This document shows, piece after piece, positions 47,320-57,562 of a stretch of 64,000 nucleotides of DNA (the stretch's first letter is position 1; every line of letters begins with the position of its first letter). The stretch lies in the NCBI RefSeq assembly GCF_000219915.2, contig NC_017964.1, forward strand, positions 310,001 to 374,000, in the 5' to 3' direction. The DNA comes from Advenella kashmirensis WT001 (GTDB taxonomy: Bacteria > Pseudomonadota > Gammaproteobacteria > Burkholderiales > Burkholderiaceae_B). The notes under the pieces were generated by a model. That model searched no databases and was not told where the DNA came from. It saw only the letters and a program-made list of their open reading frames with translations. Position numbers and translations under genes: made by a program.

Positions 47320-48141
47320 TCAATAAGCAAACCGCTCCTGTAGCGCTTCCAGATGACATTCCTTCAGAATGGCCAATTGCCGCTCGCGCGCGCTTTTCTT
47401 GAAGCCACCGGTTTTTTTGGCGATGATCAGCTCGTTTTTCATGGAATGTTCCCAGCCCACCAGTTCCGTTACGGTCACCTGGTAGCCGCGCGCTTCCAGT
47501 TGCAGGCAGCGTAATACATTTGTGATTTGGCTGCCGAACTCGCGGGTGTGCAGGGGGTGGCGCCATAGTTCGGACAAAGGCGTCTTGCCCAGGGTATTGC
47601 CCTTGGTGGCGCGTAGCGCTGCGGCCACTTCAGCCTGGCAGCAGGGCACCAGCACAATAAAACGCGCATCGCGAGCCAGGGCAAAGCGGATGGCGTCGTC
47701 CGTGGCGGTATTGCAGGCGTGAAGCGCGGTGACAATGTCTATTTTTTCAGGCAGCTCGGCAGACGCAATGGACTGCTCGACAGTCATATCCTTGAACTGC
47801 ATGCCGTCAAAGCCCAGGCGCCGGGCCAGGTCTTCCGATTTTCTGACCAGCTCGGCGCGCGACTCAATGCCATACACCGTGGCGCTGACGTGCTCCTTGA
47901 GAAACAGGTCGTACAGAATAAAACCGAGATAGGACTTGCCTGCGCCGTGGTCGACCAGCGATAACCCCTGTCCCTGGTCCAGCACGGTTTGCATGAGGGG
48001 CTCAATGAACTGGTACAGGTGGTAGACCTGCTTGAGCTTGCGCCGTGTGTCCTGGTTGATCTTTCCCTCACGCGTGAGGATATGCAGCTCCTTGAGCAGT
48101 TCCAAAGACTGCTGCGGCTTGATTTCCGGAATCAGGGTCAT
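47320..48141 (-). CDS. class I SAM-dependent methyltransferase
   Basis: Methyltransferase of 273 residues with Rossmann motifs: LVDHGAGKSYLGFIL (AdoMet motif I) at about 62-76, VYGIESRAELV (acidic loop) and ALHACNTATDDAI. A Cys pair in LVPCCQAEVA follows. It resembles the Methyltransf_32 group, whose substrates are largely unknown; an RNA target is possible. It ends against hicB (convergent) and is nine bases downstream of hemN on the same strand, so the two are probably co-transcribed. Confidence 0.8.
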   Translation of the reverse strand: MTLIPEIKPQQSLELLKELHILTREGKINQDTRRKLKQVYHLYQFIEPLMQTVLDQGQGLSLVDHGAGKSYLGFILYDLFLKEHVSATVYGIESRAELVRKSEDLARRLGFDGMQFKDMTVEQSIASAELPEKIDIVTALHACNTATDDAIRFALARDARFIVLVPCCQAEVAAALRATKGNTLGKTPLSELWRHPLHTREFGSQITNVLRCLQLEARGYQVTVTELVGWEHSMKNELIIAKKTGGFKKSARERQLAILKECHLEALQERFAY

Positions 48142-48150
48142 GCTGTGCCT

Positions 48151-49521
48151 TTATACCGTCATCGAAAAAATCCGTGCATTCGGCTGCTTGCGCAGCATGC
48201 GCAGATCGAATGCCATACAGATATTACGGGCAAAGGTGCGCCCCGCCTCGGTAATATCAATGCGGTCGGTGCCAATGCGGATCAGGCCGTCGCTTTGCAT
48301 TTCCTCCAGCCGTTCCAGCACCTCGGGCAGCTCGGGAAATTGCATGGCCGGATCGGCCCAGCTGGTCTGCAGTTGGCACATCAGGTTCAGAATATGGCGG
48401 CGGATGACCAGATCCTCCTGGTCCAGCAAATGACCACGGAACAGCGGCAATACACCGCTTTCGACGCGGGCATAATAATCTTCCAGGACTTTTTCGTTTT
48501 GCGCAAAGGCGTACCAGGTGTCGCTGATGGCAGACACGCCCAGGCCGATCATCAGTTGGGTTGACGAGGACGTGTAGCCCATGAAATTGCGATGCAGGTC
48601 TTTTTTGAGCATGGCCTGATACAGTGAATCGGATGGCAGGGAAAAGTGGTCCATGCCAATTTCCACGTAGCCCAGCTCTTCTAGCAGCCGCTTGCCATTT
48701 TCGTACAGGGCGCGTTTTTCTTCGCCGGACGGCAGATCGTTTTCGTCGAAGCCGCGCTGTCCGTTGCCCTTGATCCAGGGCACGTGGGCGTAGGAGTAGA
48801 AGGCCAGGCGATCGGGTTTGAGCGCGATGGTTTTCTTGATGGTCGATTCCATGGCCGCCCAACTCTGGAACGGCAGGCCGAAGATCAGGTCGTGACTGAC
48901 ACTGGTGTAGCCAATTGCGCGCGCTGCGTCGGTTGCATTGAGCACGTTTTCATAGGGCTGGATGCGGTGGATGGCCTTTTGGACCATGGGGTCATAGTCC
49001 TGCACGCCGTAGCTGACCCTGCGAAAGCCCAGATCGTACAGGGTCTGCAGGTGTTCCTTACGGGTATTGTTGGGATGGCCTTCGAAGCTGAACTCATGGT
49101 GCTCATGGACGATGGCGTCGTCCAGAATACCGGTCAGCAGGCGCTGCAGGTTGGCGCTGCTAAAAAACGTTGGCGTGCCGCCACCCAGGTGAATTTCCCT
49201 GATGACCGGTTTGTCGCCGAGCAATTTGCGGTACATGGCCCATTCTTTGAGGACCGCCTCGACATAGGGCTCTTCGACACTGTGTTTTTTTGTAATGCGC
49301 TTGTGACAGGCGCAGAACGTACAGAGCACCTCACAGAACGGCAGGTGAATATACAAACTGATGCCTTCCTGGGCATTGGACTCCGTAAAGCTGCGCCTGA
49401 CGGTCTGCAGATAGGCGTCGCTATCGAAACTGCTTTCGTCCCAGTACGGAACGGTGGGGTAGCTGGTATAGCGTGGACCGGGGATGTTGTATTTCTGAAT
49501 AAGTGTGTTCATTCTGTACAT
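48151..49521 (-). CDS. hemN: oxygen-independent coproporphyrinogen III oxidase
   Basis: Radical-SAM enzyme of heme synthesis, converting coproporphyrinogen III to protoporphyrinogen IX without oxygen. At 456 residues it has the HemN length. The 4Fe-4S motif is CEVLCTFC (Cys63, Cys67, Cys70), preceded by SLYIHLPF and followed by IHLGGGTPTFFS and EGHPNNTRKE. The N-terminal LIQKYNIPGPRYTSYPT is typical of true HemN rather than HemW. Start 49521 has GGGGGCGC upstream; 49512 is a possible alternative. It is downstream of topB on the same strand (28 bases). Confidence 0.93.
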   Translation of the reverse strand: MYRMNTLIQKYNIPGPRYTSYPTVPYWDESSFDSDAYLQTVRRSFTESNAQEGISLYIHLPFCEVLCTFCACHKRITKKHSVEEPYVEAVLKEWAMYRKLLGDKPVIREIHLGGGTPTFFSSANLQRLLTGILDDAIVHEHHEFSFEGHPNNTRKEHLQTLYDLGFRRVSYGVQDYDPMVQKAIHRIQPYENVLNATDAARAIGYTSVSHDLIFGLPFQSWAAMESTIKKTIALKPDRLAFYSYAHVPWIKGNGQRGFDENDLPSGEEKRALYENGKRLLEELGYVEIGMDHFSLPSDSLYQAMLKKDLHRNFMGYTSSSTQLMIGLGVSAISDTWYAFAQNEKVLEDYYARVESGVLPLFRGHLLDQEDLVIRRHILNLMCQLQTSWADPAMQFPELPEVLERLEEMQSDGLIRIGTDRIDITEAGRTFARNICMAFDLRMLRKQPNARIFSMTV

Positions 49522-49548
49522 GCGCCCCCGGGGTGAGGCGGGGGTCGC

Positions 49549-52272
49549 TTAAAATGCGGGCTCGGTGTCGTCCGGGTCGGCGGTTTTGGCAGTCTGCTTG
49601 CGGGCTGTCGCGCTTTTGCTCGCGACTTTCTTTGCAGTGGCTTTCTTGACAGCTGTTTTCTTGGTGGCAGTTTTGCTTGCGGTCTTGCGGGCAGTTTTCT
49701 TGGCTGCTTTTTTGACCACTTTGCCGCTGTCGGCCTCTGCCGCGGTAGCGGCGCTTTTGGCCGCAGTCTTGCTGGCGGCTTTGGCAGCCGATTTAGACGC
49801 CGCTTTTGCCGTTTTGGCAGGGCGGGGCTCAAATTCAAACTCTATTTTACCTGCTTTCGACATGGCAAGGTAGGCTTTGAACTTACGGTTGGTACGATTG
49901 GACACAAATCCGTCCAGCAGGTCGGTTTTACCCTGGCTGAGCAATTTGCCCATCTGCTCGTGATTGATCTCCTGTTGCAGGATCACGCGACCGGACTTGA
50001 AGTCGCAGGTTTTCTTTTCACTGACCGAATTTTCGCAGACGTAGCTCATGCCGGTGTCGTAGACGTTGCCACTGCATTTGGGGCAATGGCCGACGGGTGT
50101 CAGCTGGGACACGTCCAGCGGTTCGCTGTTGTCGTCGTCAGACTGGCCAAAATCGAATTCCAGCTTGTTTTCCGGCGTAATGCGCAAAATAGCGGAAAAG
50201 GGCCGTCCCATTTTACTGATGAAACCGCTGAGCGGGCCCAGGGTTTTGTTCTGCAACAGTTCTTCCACTTCGGGAATTTCAAAGGTACGGCCACCGGGAT
50301 GCTTGGTAATGGAAAAATCGCAGTTGGTGCAGGCGTAGCGGCGGTAGTTTTCCTTGACGACGCTACCGCAGGCCGGGCACGGCGTTGTGAGCGTGGCATA
50401 GTCGCCGGGCACGGTGTCCTGCTCGTATTCCTTGGCCCGCTTGACGATAATTTGCGTGCTTTGCGCAATTTCGCGCATGAACGCTTCGCGGTCCAGCTGG
50501 CCCTGTTCCATTTGCTTGAGCTTGTGTTCCCATTCGCCCGTCAATTCGGGTGAGGTCAGCTCGCGCACGTTCAGTCCGACCAGCAGCGTCATAAGCTGGC
50601 GGGCCTTGGCCGTGGGAATCAGTTCGCGCCCTTCGCGGCGCAGGTACTGTTCGTTAAGCAGTCCTTCAATAATGGTGGCGCGGGTGGCTGGCGTACCCAG
50701 ACCGCGTTCGGACATGGCTTCGCGCAGTTCATCGTCGTCCACCAGTTTGCCGGCCCCTTCCATGGCCGACAGCAACGTCGCCTCTGTATAGCGGGCGGGT
50801 GGACGGGTTGCCAGCTCCTTGGCGGCGATATCTTCGGTTTTGACGTTTTCATTTTCAGCCACGGGAACCAGCGTGGCATCGCTTTCCTGGTTCTCGCGCC
50901 CGTAAATTTCCAGCCAGCCCGGCTTGATCAGCACTTTGCCTTCGGTTTTGAAGTGATGGCTGGCCACAATCGTGATGCGCGTGGTGACCCGGAATTCCGC
51001 GGGTGGGAAGAACACGGCCATGAAGCGTTTGCTGACCAGGTCGTAGATCTTGGCTTCGGCTTCGCTCAGCTCCTTGGGAACCTGCAAGGTAGGGATAATG
51101 GCAAAGTGATCGGAGATCTTTTTGTTGTCAAAAATGCGCTTGTTGGGCCGGACCCAGCTGTTTTGCAGGATTTTCTTTGCAAAGGGCGCATTGCGGCGTG
51201 CCAGCAGCGAGTCGGCGCCTACGATGGCCTCAAAGGTCTGTTTGACCGTACTTTGATAGTCCTCGGGCAGGTAGCGCGAGTCAGTACGCGGGTAAGTCAG
51301 CGCCTTGTGGCGTTCGTACAGGCTTTGCGCCAACGCCAGCGTGGTTTTGGCGGTAAAGCCGAAACGGGAGTTGGCTTCGCGTTGCAGGGAGGTCAGGTCA
51401 AACAGGCCCGGCGACATGGAGGTCGAGGGCTTGGATTCTTCGGTAACGGTGCCGTCTTTATGGCGGCACGCAACAACCACCGATTGCGCACTGGCGGCCG
51501 ACCACAGGCGGTTGTCCTTTTTCTCGGGGTCGTGTTCATCCTTTTTGAAGGCCGGATCGAACCACTTGCCTTCATACAGACCGCCAGCGGCTACGAAGGT
51601 GGCATGCACTTCCCAGTAGTCGCGTGATTTGAACTGGCGGATTTTTTCTTCACGTTCGAAAACAATCGCCAGGGTCGGGGTCTGGACCCGGCCGATAGGC
51701 GTTTTGAAAAACCCCCCGTCCTTGCTGTTGAAGGCAGTCATGGCGCGCGTGCCGTTGATGCCGATCAGCCAGTCGGCTTCCGCACGCGAACGCGCTGCCG
51801 CTTCCAGCGGTTTCATTACGCTGTCGTCGCGCAGGTTGTCAAAGGCCTCGATAATGGCGTTGCGTGTCATGGACTGCAGCCACAGCCGTTTGATGGGTTT
51901 ATTGACGCCCGCATACTGGATTATGTAGCGGAAGATCAATTCTCCCTCGCGCCCGGCGTCGCATGCATTGATAATGGCGGTGACATCCTTGCGTTTGAGC
52001 AGGCGCACCAGCATTTTAAGCCGATCGGTGGCTTTTTTGTCCGACGGTTTGAGGTCGAACGCTTTGGCCGGGATGGCCGGCAGATGATTGAAGGACCATT
52101 TGCCGCGGACAACATCGTCGGGATTGGTCAGGGTTAGCAAGTGCCCTACGCTGGACGACAGGACATACTGGTCGTTCTCAAAGTAGTCGCCTTCACGATG
52201 CATGCCGCCCAAGGCACGGGAGATATCGAGTGCAACTGAAGGTTTCTCAGCGATAATCAGGGTTTTCGTCAT
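49549..52272 (-). CDS. topB: DNA topoisomerase III
   Basis: Type IA topoisomerase of 907 residues: passes DNA through a transient single-strand break, helping to decatenate and resolve replication intermediates. The Toprim domain has IIAEKPSVA and the acidic DAGREGE at about 105-111. The catalytic Tyr327 is in LTYPRTDSRYLP. Zinc-finger-like Cys clusters occur late (CPACGSVV, then CPKCSGNVYDTG). The last ~100 residues are a Lys/Ala-rich tail (repeats of KKTA and SKTA type) resembling histone-H1-like proteins; this is longer than the E. coli enzyme (653 residues) and may add DNA binding. Confidence 0.93.
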   Translation of the reverse strand: MTKTLIIAEKPSVALDISRALGGMHREGDYFENDQYVLSSSVGHLLTLTNPDDVVRGKWSFNHLPAIPAKAFDLKPSDKKATDRLKMLVRLLKRKDVTAIINACDAGREGELIFRYIIQYAGVNKPIKRLWLQSMTRNAIIEAFDNLRDDSVMKPLEAAARSRAEADWLIGINGTRAMTAFNSKDGGFFKTPIGRVQTPTLAIVFEREEKIRQFKSRDYWEVHATFVAAGGLYEGKWFDPAFKKDEHDPEKKDNRLWSAASAQSVVVACRHKDGTVTEESKPSTSMSPGLFDLTSLQREANSRFGFTAKTTLALAQSLYERHKALTYPRTDSRYLPEDYQSTVKQTFEAIVGADSLLARRNAPFAKKILQNSWVRPNKRIFDNKKISDHFAIIPTLQVPKELSEAEAKIYDLVSKRFMAVFFPPAEFRVTTRITIVASHHFKTEGKVLIKPGWLEIYGRENQESDATLVPVAENENVKTEDIAAKELATRPPARYTEATLLSAMEGAGKLVDDDELREAMSERGLGTPATRATIIEGLLNEQYLRREGRELIPTAKARQLMTLLVGLNVRELTSPELTGEWEHKLKQMEQGQLDREAFMREIAQSTQIIVKRAKEYEQDTVPGDYATLTTPCPACGSVVKENYRRYACTNCDFSITKHPGGRTFEIPEVEELLQNKTLGPLSGFISKMGRPFSAILRITPENKLEFDFGQSDDDNSEPLDVSQLTPVGHCPKCSGNVYDTGMSYVCENSVSEKKTCDFKSGRVILQQEINHEQMGKLLSQGKTDLLDGFVSNRTNRKFKAYLAMSKAGKIEFEFEPRPAKTAKAASKSAAKAASKTAAKSAATAAEADSGKVVKKAAKKTARKTASKTATKKTAVKKATAKKVASKSATARKQTAKTADPDDTEPAF

Positions 52273-52432
52273 GGTTTTCCGAAGTTATGAACCGCAAGCG
52301 GATGTGTTATTTTTCACCGAGTGTACTACACGGCTATTTTCCACACAGCTATAATCGCTTGCCGTGCTGTTTCTGGTGGCCGGCACTTTCCCGGCAGCCC
52401 AACCGCGGATAATACGAGAGGTAATTCAATTG

Positions 52433-55223
52433 ATGCAAGCTCCGACGGCTCATTCTGCACAATCCGGGCATGACCAACTTGTCCGGTGGCGTCGCTTTTT
52501 CAATATGGGATTGCGGGTGCTGGGTGTTGGCTTGCTGGCCAGCGGCATTGTGACCTGGATCGCGGCAAACTGGGATGGTCTTGACAAGTTCGAGCGTATT
52601 GCCGGTGTTCAGGCGTTGCTGCTTGCCGTAGTGGCCATTGCCCTGGTGCTGGCCTGGCGGGAGCGGCGCAGGTCCGGGTATGCTGCAGGCGCCCACGCCC
52701 TTGTGAACGCAAGCAGCCAGGGCGTGCCGGCTTTTGCCGGCGCATTGTTTCTCGCGTGTGTCGTTACCGGCGGGCTGTTTGCGCTTCTGGGGCAAACCTA
52801 TCAGACCGGGGCCGATCCCTGGACGCTGTTTGGCTGGTGGGCCTTGCTGACGGTTCCCTGGCTGCTGGTTGCCCGCAGCTGGTTCGTCATCGTGCTATGG
52901 CTGGTTGTGCTCAATACCGCCATCATATTGCTGCTGGGTACGCAGGTGTTGATCAGCCCGCAGCGTTACACGCCAATGGGTTATGCATGGGTGGTGGCAG
53001 GCGTCAATGCGGGCCTGCTGGCGGGTGCCGAGCGTTTGCGCAATCACTATAGCGATCCCTATCGGGTGGTTCCCAGGCTGCTGGCACTTATCATATTGGT
53101 CGCCTTGTTTTGTACGCTGGCCGCATCCCTGGAGTCACTCTTTGATGATGAGTCCAACCAGGCCATGTTACTGCAGGCAGTGCTGGTGGGGGCGGTTGTC
53201 GCCGGCGGGTTTTATCTTTATCGCCGTGTCAGGCCCGATTTTTTCATACTGTCGCAACTGGCCGTATTTACAGTCCTGTATGCCGGGACCTACGTGCTCA
53301 TTGCGAGCTGGCTGTTCGCCGAGTCGATGGAGCTGAGCGTGGCGCTGGCTTTTGTGGTGGCGCTGGGCGGGATGCTCGGCTGTGTGTCCTGGCTCAGGAA
53401 AGTGTATCAATCGCAGTCCCCCGTGGCGGGTCCCGCCGTTTCTTCGGGCAGTGCGACAGGCATACTTGCAACTGAGCATGCCTCAGGCACAGTGGCAACC
53501 CCGACCCCGGTCCAGTCCTCAGCAGTGGTAGCGACCGAATCCGCAGCCACGCCGTCGCGAAGTTCGCCGATGTTGTTCCTCTTTTCATTCAGTTTTATAT
53601 TTTTACTGGGCCTGGCCCTTATTGTGGTCCTGGATATACCACTGGCAATGGCCGCGGCGCGGCACTGGTTGCCGGGCTGCTGGCATACTTTGTCCCGGAC
53701 GGCAAAGGGCGTGCCAGCGGCGTGACGCTGATGCTGGTCGGCTTGCTGTTGCTGGCATTTGAGGTTTTCAGCGGGACCTATATAGACTATGCAGATCGCT
53801 CTTTGCCGATACTGGGTCTGATCGTCGGCTTGCTAATTCTGTACCATATGTATCACATACCGTGGTTTCAGTTTATGTGTGCGGTGGCAGCGCTGGTCCT
53901 GTTTGCGATTCTATGGCCGCAATACAGTCCGGGTCTTGCACTCGATCGCGCAGATACCGGTTTGTCCGGCTATCACCGTGACGCAGAATGGGTTTCTTTT
54001 TTGAATGAGCTGGCGCCTGTTTATATTGTGCTGGCTACCGTGATTCTGATGGGGTTGCCGGCGGTCTGGCTGCGTCGTTACAAAACACTCGCCTGGGCGC
54101 TGCTGTGCGTTCCGCTTGGCGCCTATGTGATTCATATGTCGGGGGTGTCTTACAGCGATCATCAGAGCGTGCAGCAGGGGCAGAACATGCTGGCCATGGT
54201 GCTGAGTAAATGGCACCTGCCTACCCGGTTTCCGATGGTTTATCTATGCAATTTAGTGTTTGCCCTGCTGCCCGTGGGCGTCGCATGGCTGTCGGCCAGA
54301 CGGCGGCGCGTTTTCGGGGCGGATCAGACCGTTGTATTACTGGTCCTGCTGGTGCTAGGCGTATTGTGGGGCGACCTGCCGGGGGTGCAGCTGGGCCTGC
54401 TGTTGTGCTTACTGGGCTACGAGCTACATTATCGCAGCATGCTGGTTGTTGGCGTGGTCAGTATTGTCGTTTTTCTGGCGCAGTTTTATTTTCAGTTGCA
54501 TTTTCTTCTGCTGGATAAAGCGTACTTTCTGACCGCTCAGGGCGCCGTTTTGCTGGTGACCGCGCTGCTGTGGTACCGCACGCGTCCCGTTACGGCTAAT
54601 GGCACGCAGGCTGCCAATCATGAGGGCGCATTGGATTCACGCTCCGATATGCCTGCCCGGCCCGATGACCGCCGCTTTGCGAATGGTAACGCCTTGTCTG
54701 TACCAGAGGCCGGGTCGGGCCGTGGGTGGCTGCGGATACCGGTGTTCGCGAGCATCGTGGCCGGGCTGCTTGCCGTGCTGGCAGCGGCCAACGTGGACAT
54801 CATGCAAAAAGAAGCCATCATCCGCGACGGAACGCGTTTTGTGGTTGCATTGCGTCCGGTGGACCCACGCTCTTTGATGCAGGGCGACTATATGACATTG
54901 AATTTTGCGTCACAGGGCGGTGACGATGGTGACGTGTTTGCCGATTATTCACATCGGTATGTGGAACTGAAACCCGATGCACAGGGTGTCTATCACTTTA
55001 CCCGCACGTTGCCGCAAATGATGTCACCAGCCAGCCAGGCAATGTGGTGGTGCGCTATCGCAGGACGTTGGATGAGCGGGTAATGTTTGTGACTGATGCC
55101 TATTTTTTCCCCGAAGGGCAGGGTGAACACTTTGCTCGTGCCCGCTACGGGGAATTCCGTGTCAATCAGGATGGCGTGGCATTGTTAACCGGGTTGCTGG
55201 ATGAAAAACAAAATCGGCTATAG
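52433..55223 (+). pseudogene. DUF2157/DUF4401/GDYXXLXY membrane protein, two frameshifts
   Basis: Large multi-pass membrane protein of unknown function. The first frame (52433-53725) resembles DUF2157: RRFFNMGLRVLGVGLLASGIV, then about ten TM helices. The second (53722-55083) adds further helices, DUF4401-like, and a C-terminal domain with SLMQGDYMTLNF, the GDYxxLx(Y/F) signature. Text upstream of 53722 in the second frame (ALVAGLLAYFVPDGKG) is protein-like, so the two are one gene broken at GG 53661-53662. A second loss in AAA 55016-55018 moves the true end to 55223 (NDVTSQPGNVVVRYRR to DEKQNRL). Restored length is 930 residues. In many bacteria these domains are on separate genes. Confidence 0.72.
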
Positions 55224-55343
55224 GGCTTGAGCATCGGTATTCGACAAGGGCGCGGTGACATCCAGCAAGGGCTTGCCTGTTGGAAGGGGCGTCGCGTTGC
55301 GCCTTTTACTGCGTGTGTTCGGGCGTTGGCGGTCGCTGTATAA

Positions 55344-55379
55344 CGGCAATAATAGCGGCAATAATAGCGGTAAAAATAA
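55344..55379. repeat. short 12-base tandem repeat
   Basis: CGGCAATAATAG occurs twice in tandem (55344-55355, 55356-55367), followed by a degenerate third copy, CGGTAAAAATAA. It sits in the 240-base gap between the GDYXXLXY gene and the convergent gluQ end. No function is evident. Confidence 0.7.
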
Positions 55380-55462
55380 TAACAGATAAGCATAACCACG
55401 CCAAAATGGCGGGCACAAATAACCGCTACAAATCACGGTTAAAAGCAGCGACCAATCGGATG

Positions 55463-56422
55463 TCAGCTTATATTAAATCGTTGGCGCCATGCGGCCACGG
55501 CTGCGTTCCAGAAGTCGCTCACCGTGGTGACGGGCAGGACATCAAAACCCAGCGCTGCCCATGCACGCTGCAGGCTCTTGAGCGGGTTGTGTACATCAAT
55601 GGCCTGTGCGTGATTCTGTTTTGAGAGCTTTCTGCCATCGCCGTCCAGCACCAGCGGGACATGCATCATGCGCGGCGGCGTAAAACCCAGCATGTGGGCC
55701 AACTGATGCTGCCTGGCTGTCGAAGAAAGCAGGTCCTGACCGCGCACAATATCTGTCACCTGCTGATCGTGATCGTCCACCACCACTACCAGTTGATAGG
55801 CGAACAGGCCATCGGCGCGCTTGACGATCATATCGCCAACGGCCTGAGCAACGTTTTGGGTTCGCTCCCCCACCCACCTATCGGTAAAGGAGTAAGCCTT
55901 ATCAGGCATTCTCACGCGCCAGGCGCGGGGCGAGCGGCCAGCGGCAATGCCGGCCCGACAGGTGCCGGCGTAGGGGCGTTCGCCATCCTCGCCCAGCAGC
56001 CCGGCCTGCAAGGCATTGCTGGCAATTTCCTGGCGTGTACAGGCGCATCCGTAAATCAGGCCTTGTTCTTCAAGTTGCTCGTATATGTTGGCATAGCGCG
56101 ATAGCCGCTGTGACTGCCAGATAATGTCGCCGTCCCAGCGCATTCCCAGTTGTTGCAATTGCGACAGGATAATCCGGTCTGCGCCCGGCGCTACCCGTGG
56201 CGTGTCGATGTCTTCGATGCGCAACAGCCAGCGGCCATGATGGGCGCGGGCGTCCAGAAAGCTGGCCATGGCGGCGACAAGCGACCCGTCGTGAAGGGGA
56301 CCGCTAGGGCTGGGCGCAAAACGCCCCGTATAGGGGGCGCCGGTGGTGTAAGACGGGTTGGACAAAATCAGCGGGACAGAAGTAGACAGAATGGGCAGGA
56401 GCAGCAACCGGCCTGACTGCAA
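55463..56422 (-). CDS. gluQ: glutamyl-Q tRNA(Asp) synthetase
   Basis: Truncated GluRS paralogue that attaches glutamate to queuosine-34 of tRNA(Asp). It has the HIGH-like motif [12 protein letters not shown], the KMSKS-like KLSKQN, and Cys/Tyr zinc ligands (YGCACTRQE, then PYAGTCR). No anticodon-binding domain follows, as expected for GluQ. As given it starts with TTG at 56422 (319 residues). A TTG at 56365 would give 300, closer to the family; no ribosome site decides. It is followed by an unrelated convergent gene and preceded by smg. Confidence 0.9.
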   Translation of the reverse strand: MQSGRLLLLPILSTSVPLILSNPSYTTGAPYTGRFAPSPSGPLHDGSLVAAMASFLDARAHHGRWLLRIEDIDTPRVAPGADRIILSQLQQLGMRWDGDIIWQSQRLSRYANIYEQLEEQGLIYGCACTRQEIASNALQAGLLGEDGERPYAGTCRAGIAAGRSPRAWRVRMPDKAYSFTDRWVGERTQNVAQAVGDMIVKRADGLFAYQLVVVVDDHDQQVTDIVRGQDLLSSTARQHQLAHMLGFTPPRMMHVPLVLDGDGRKLSKQNHAQAIDVHNPLKSLQRAWAALGFDVLPVTTVSDFWNAAVAAWRQRFNIS

Positions 56423-56514
56423 AAGCGCTTATGCTCGTGCAGGGGATGACGGCGTGTTTGCCTTATGCCGGCTTTATGCGACACATGGCGCCATCACGCC
56501 GTCAGATCACCGGA

Positions 56515-56972
56515 TTAGTGAAACAGTTTTTCTTCGTCGTCGGTCACCAGTTCTTCCAGGATCAGGTGATCAATTTCCGCTTCCTGGCTCCACAACACCA
56601 TCAGCGTGATGATTTTGATGTGCTGCAAGGACAGGGGGGCTTCCGGCGCTGCCATGGCTCGATCAATGATGATTTCACGCAGCGGTGGTGCAACCGCTCC
56701 GCTATACTCCAGAAAACTCAGGAACCCGAGGCTGCGACGCCCAGGTGCTGTTGTTCACCCGGAGTGTAAAAGCGTGTGCTGGAGTCTGACATGCTGGTCA
56801 GTTCCACGCATTTTTCAGTGGATTCGGCCAGGCCGAAAAGCCAGCCGATCGCATCGTCAATGTCATCGTGCTCGAAGCCTGCGGCCATGAGCCTTTTGGT
56901 CAGGACGTCTGCGGAAGGGCAGGATTCTGGAGTGTAATAATTCTCGAAGAGATAAACCAGGACATCATACAT
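56515..56972 (-). pseudogene. smg: Smg family protein (DUF494), frameshift near 56730
   Basis: Small acidic protein conserved in beta- and gamma-proteobacteria, usually near dprA and a topoisomerase gene; function not established. The first frame (56972-56718) opens with MYDVLVYLFENYYTP and ends soon after FYTPGEQQHLG. The rest of the family sequence (LGFLSFLEYSG, ALPLREIIIDRAM-like text, then LMVLWSQEAEIDHLILEEL) lies in the next frame down to the stop at 56515-56517. One lost C (GG at 56730-56731 on the plus strand) explains it. The restored protein has 152 residues, the normal size. It is separated from topB here by the GDYXXLXY gene and gluQ. Confidence 0.88.
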
Positions 56973-57562
56973 AATGCGTTTTCCCCAAAAGGTTTATTCA
57001 ATGATAGCCTTCAGTCAAATGACACCATCCTGCCTTCAAAATTCTTTAATTAAGCTGAAAGCGTAGATAAATGGTGCTATGTGACAGGCTACACCCGTCA
57101 GCCGTTACGCAGGCTTAATGATTATACTGTACGGGTTTTTGAGTGGGCAGGCAACGGTTTATTGGATCTCGTCATAAAAAAATATCACAATGGCTTACAG
57201 GGTCATGATTCCAAAAGACTTTTCGATGACAAGACCGTTGTCTGGCCGCAGCGCATCCTGTTTCAATCGATTTCGATTTACATAAATGCGGCAGCAACAA
57301 GCGCAAAAAAAGAGCAAAAAAAGCGTGGATAAAGCGTTAATTTGGCCGTACTGAGGTCGCAGACCAGCACAGGCGTACAAACCGGGAGTGAAAACGTGGC
57401 GCGGTCCAGCGATGGGCGGCAGGAGCGCACTTTTGGCCGATCAAAAGATCACGGCAACCGGCCTGCGTAAATGCCTATTTATCATGCAGACCGGACAGCG
57501 AAGGGGAATTTGAATACAATGAAAACTTACTTCGTCCCTGTTTGCATTTATAAGGAAATGCC
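56973..57562. other. intergenic, no gene recognised
   Basis: About 590 bases between smg and the divergent aminotransferase gene, the longest gap in the window. Frames on both strands (for example about 57081-57332 plus) have no recognisable protein sequence or ribosome site. There is no tRNA-like cloverleaf that I can see. Both promoters should be here. dprA, which precedes smg in many relatives, is absent. Confidence 0.4.

Noticed and set aside
53722..53725. GTGA overlap as a natural start of a second gene
   Set aside because: Protein-like text continues upstream of 53722 in the second frame (ALVAGLLAYFV), and the first frame turns into non-protein text before its stop, so a frameshift fits better.
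55166..55399. minus-strand frame with FYRYYCRYYCRY text
   Set aside because: Its odd composition simply reflects the 12-base tandem repeat; no start signal.
57081..57332. possible small gene in the longest gap
   Set aside because: No ribosome site, no recognisable motif and a low-complexity Lys end.
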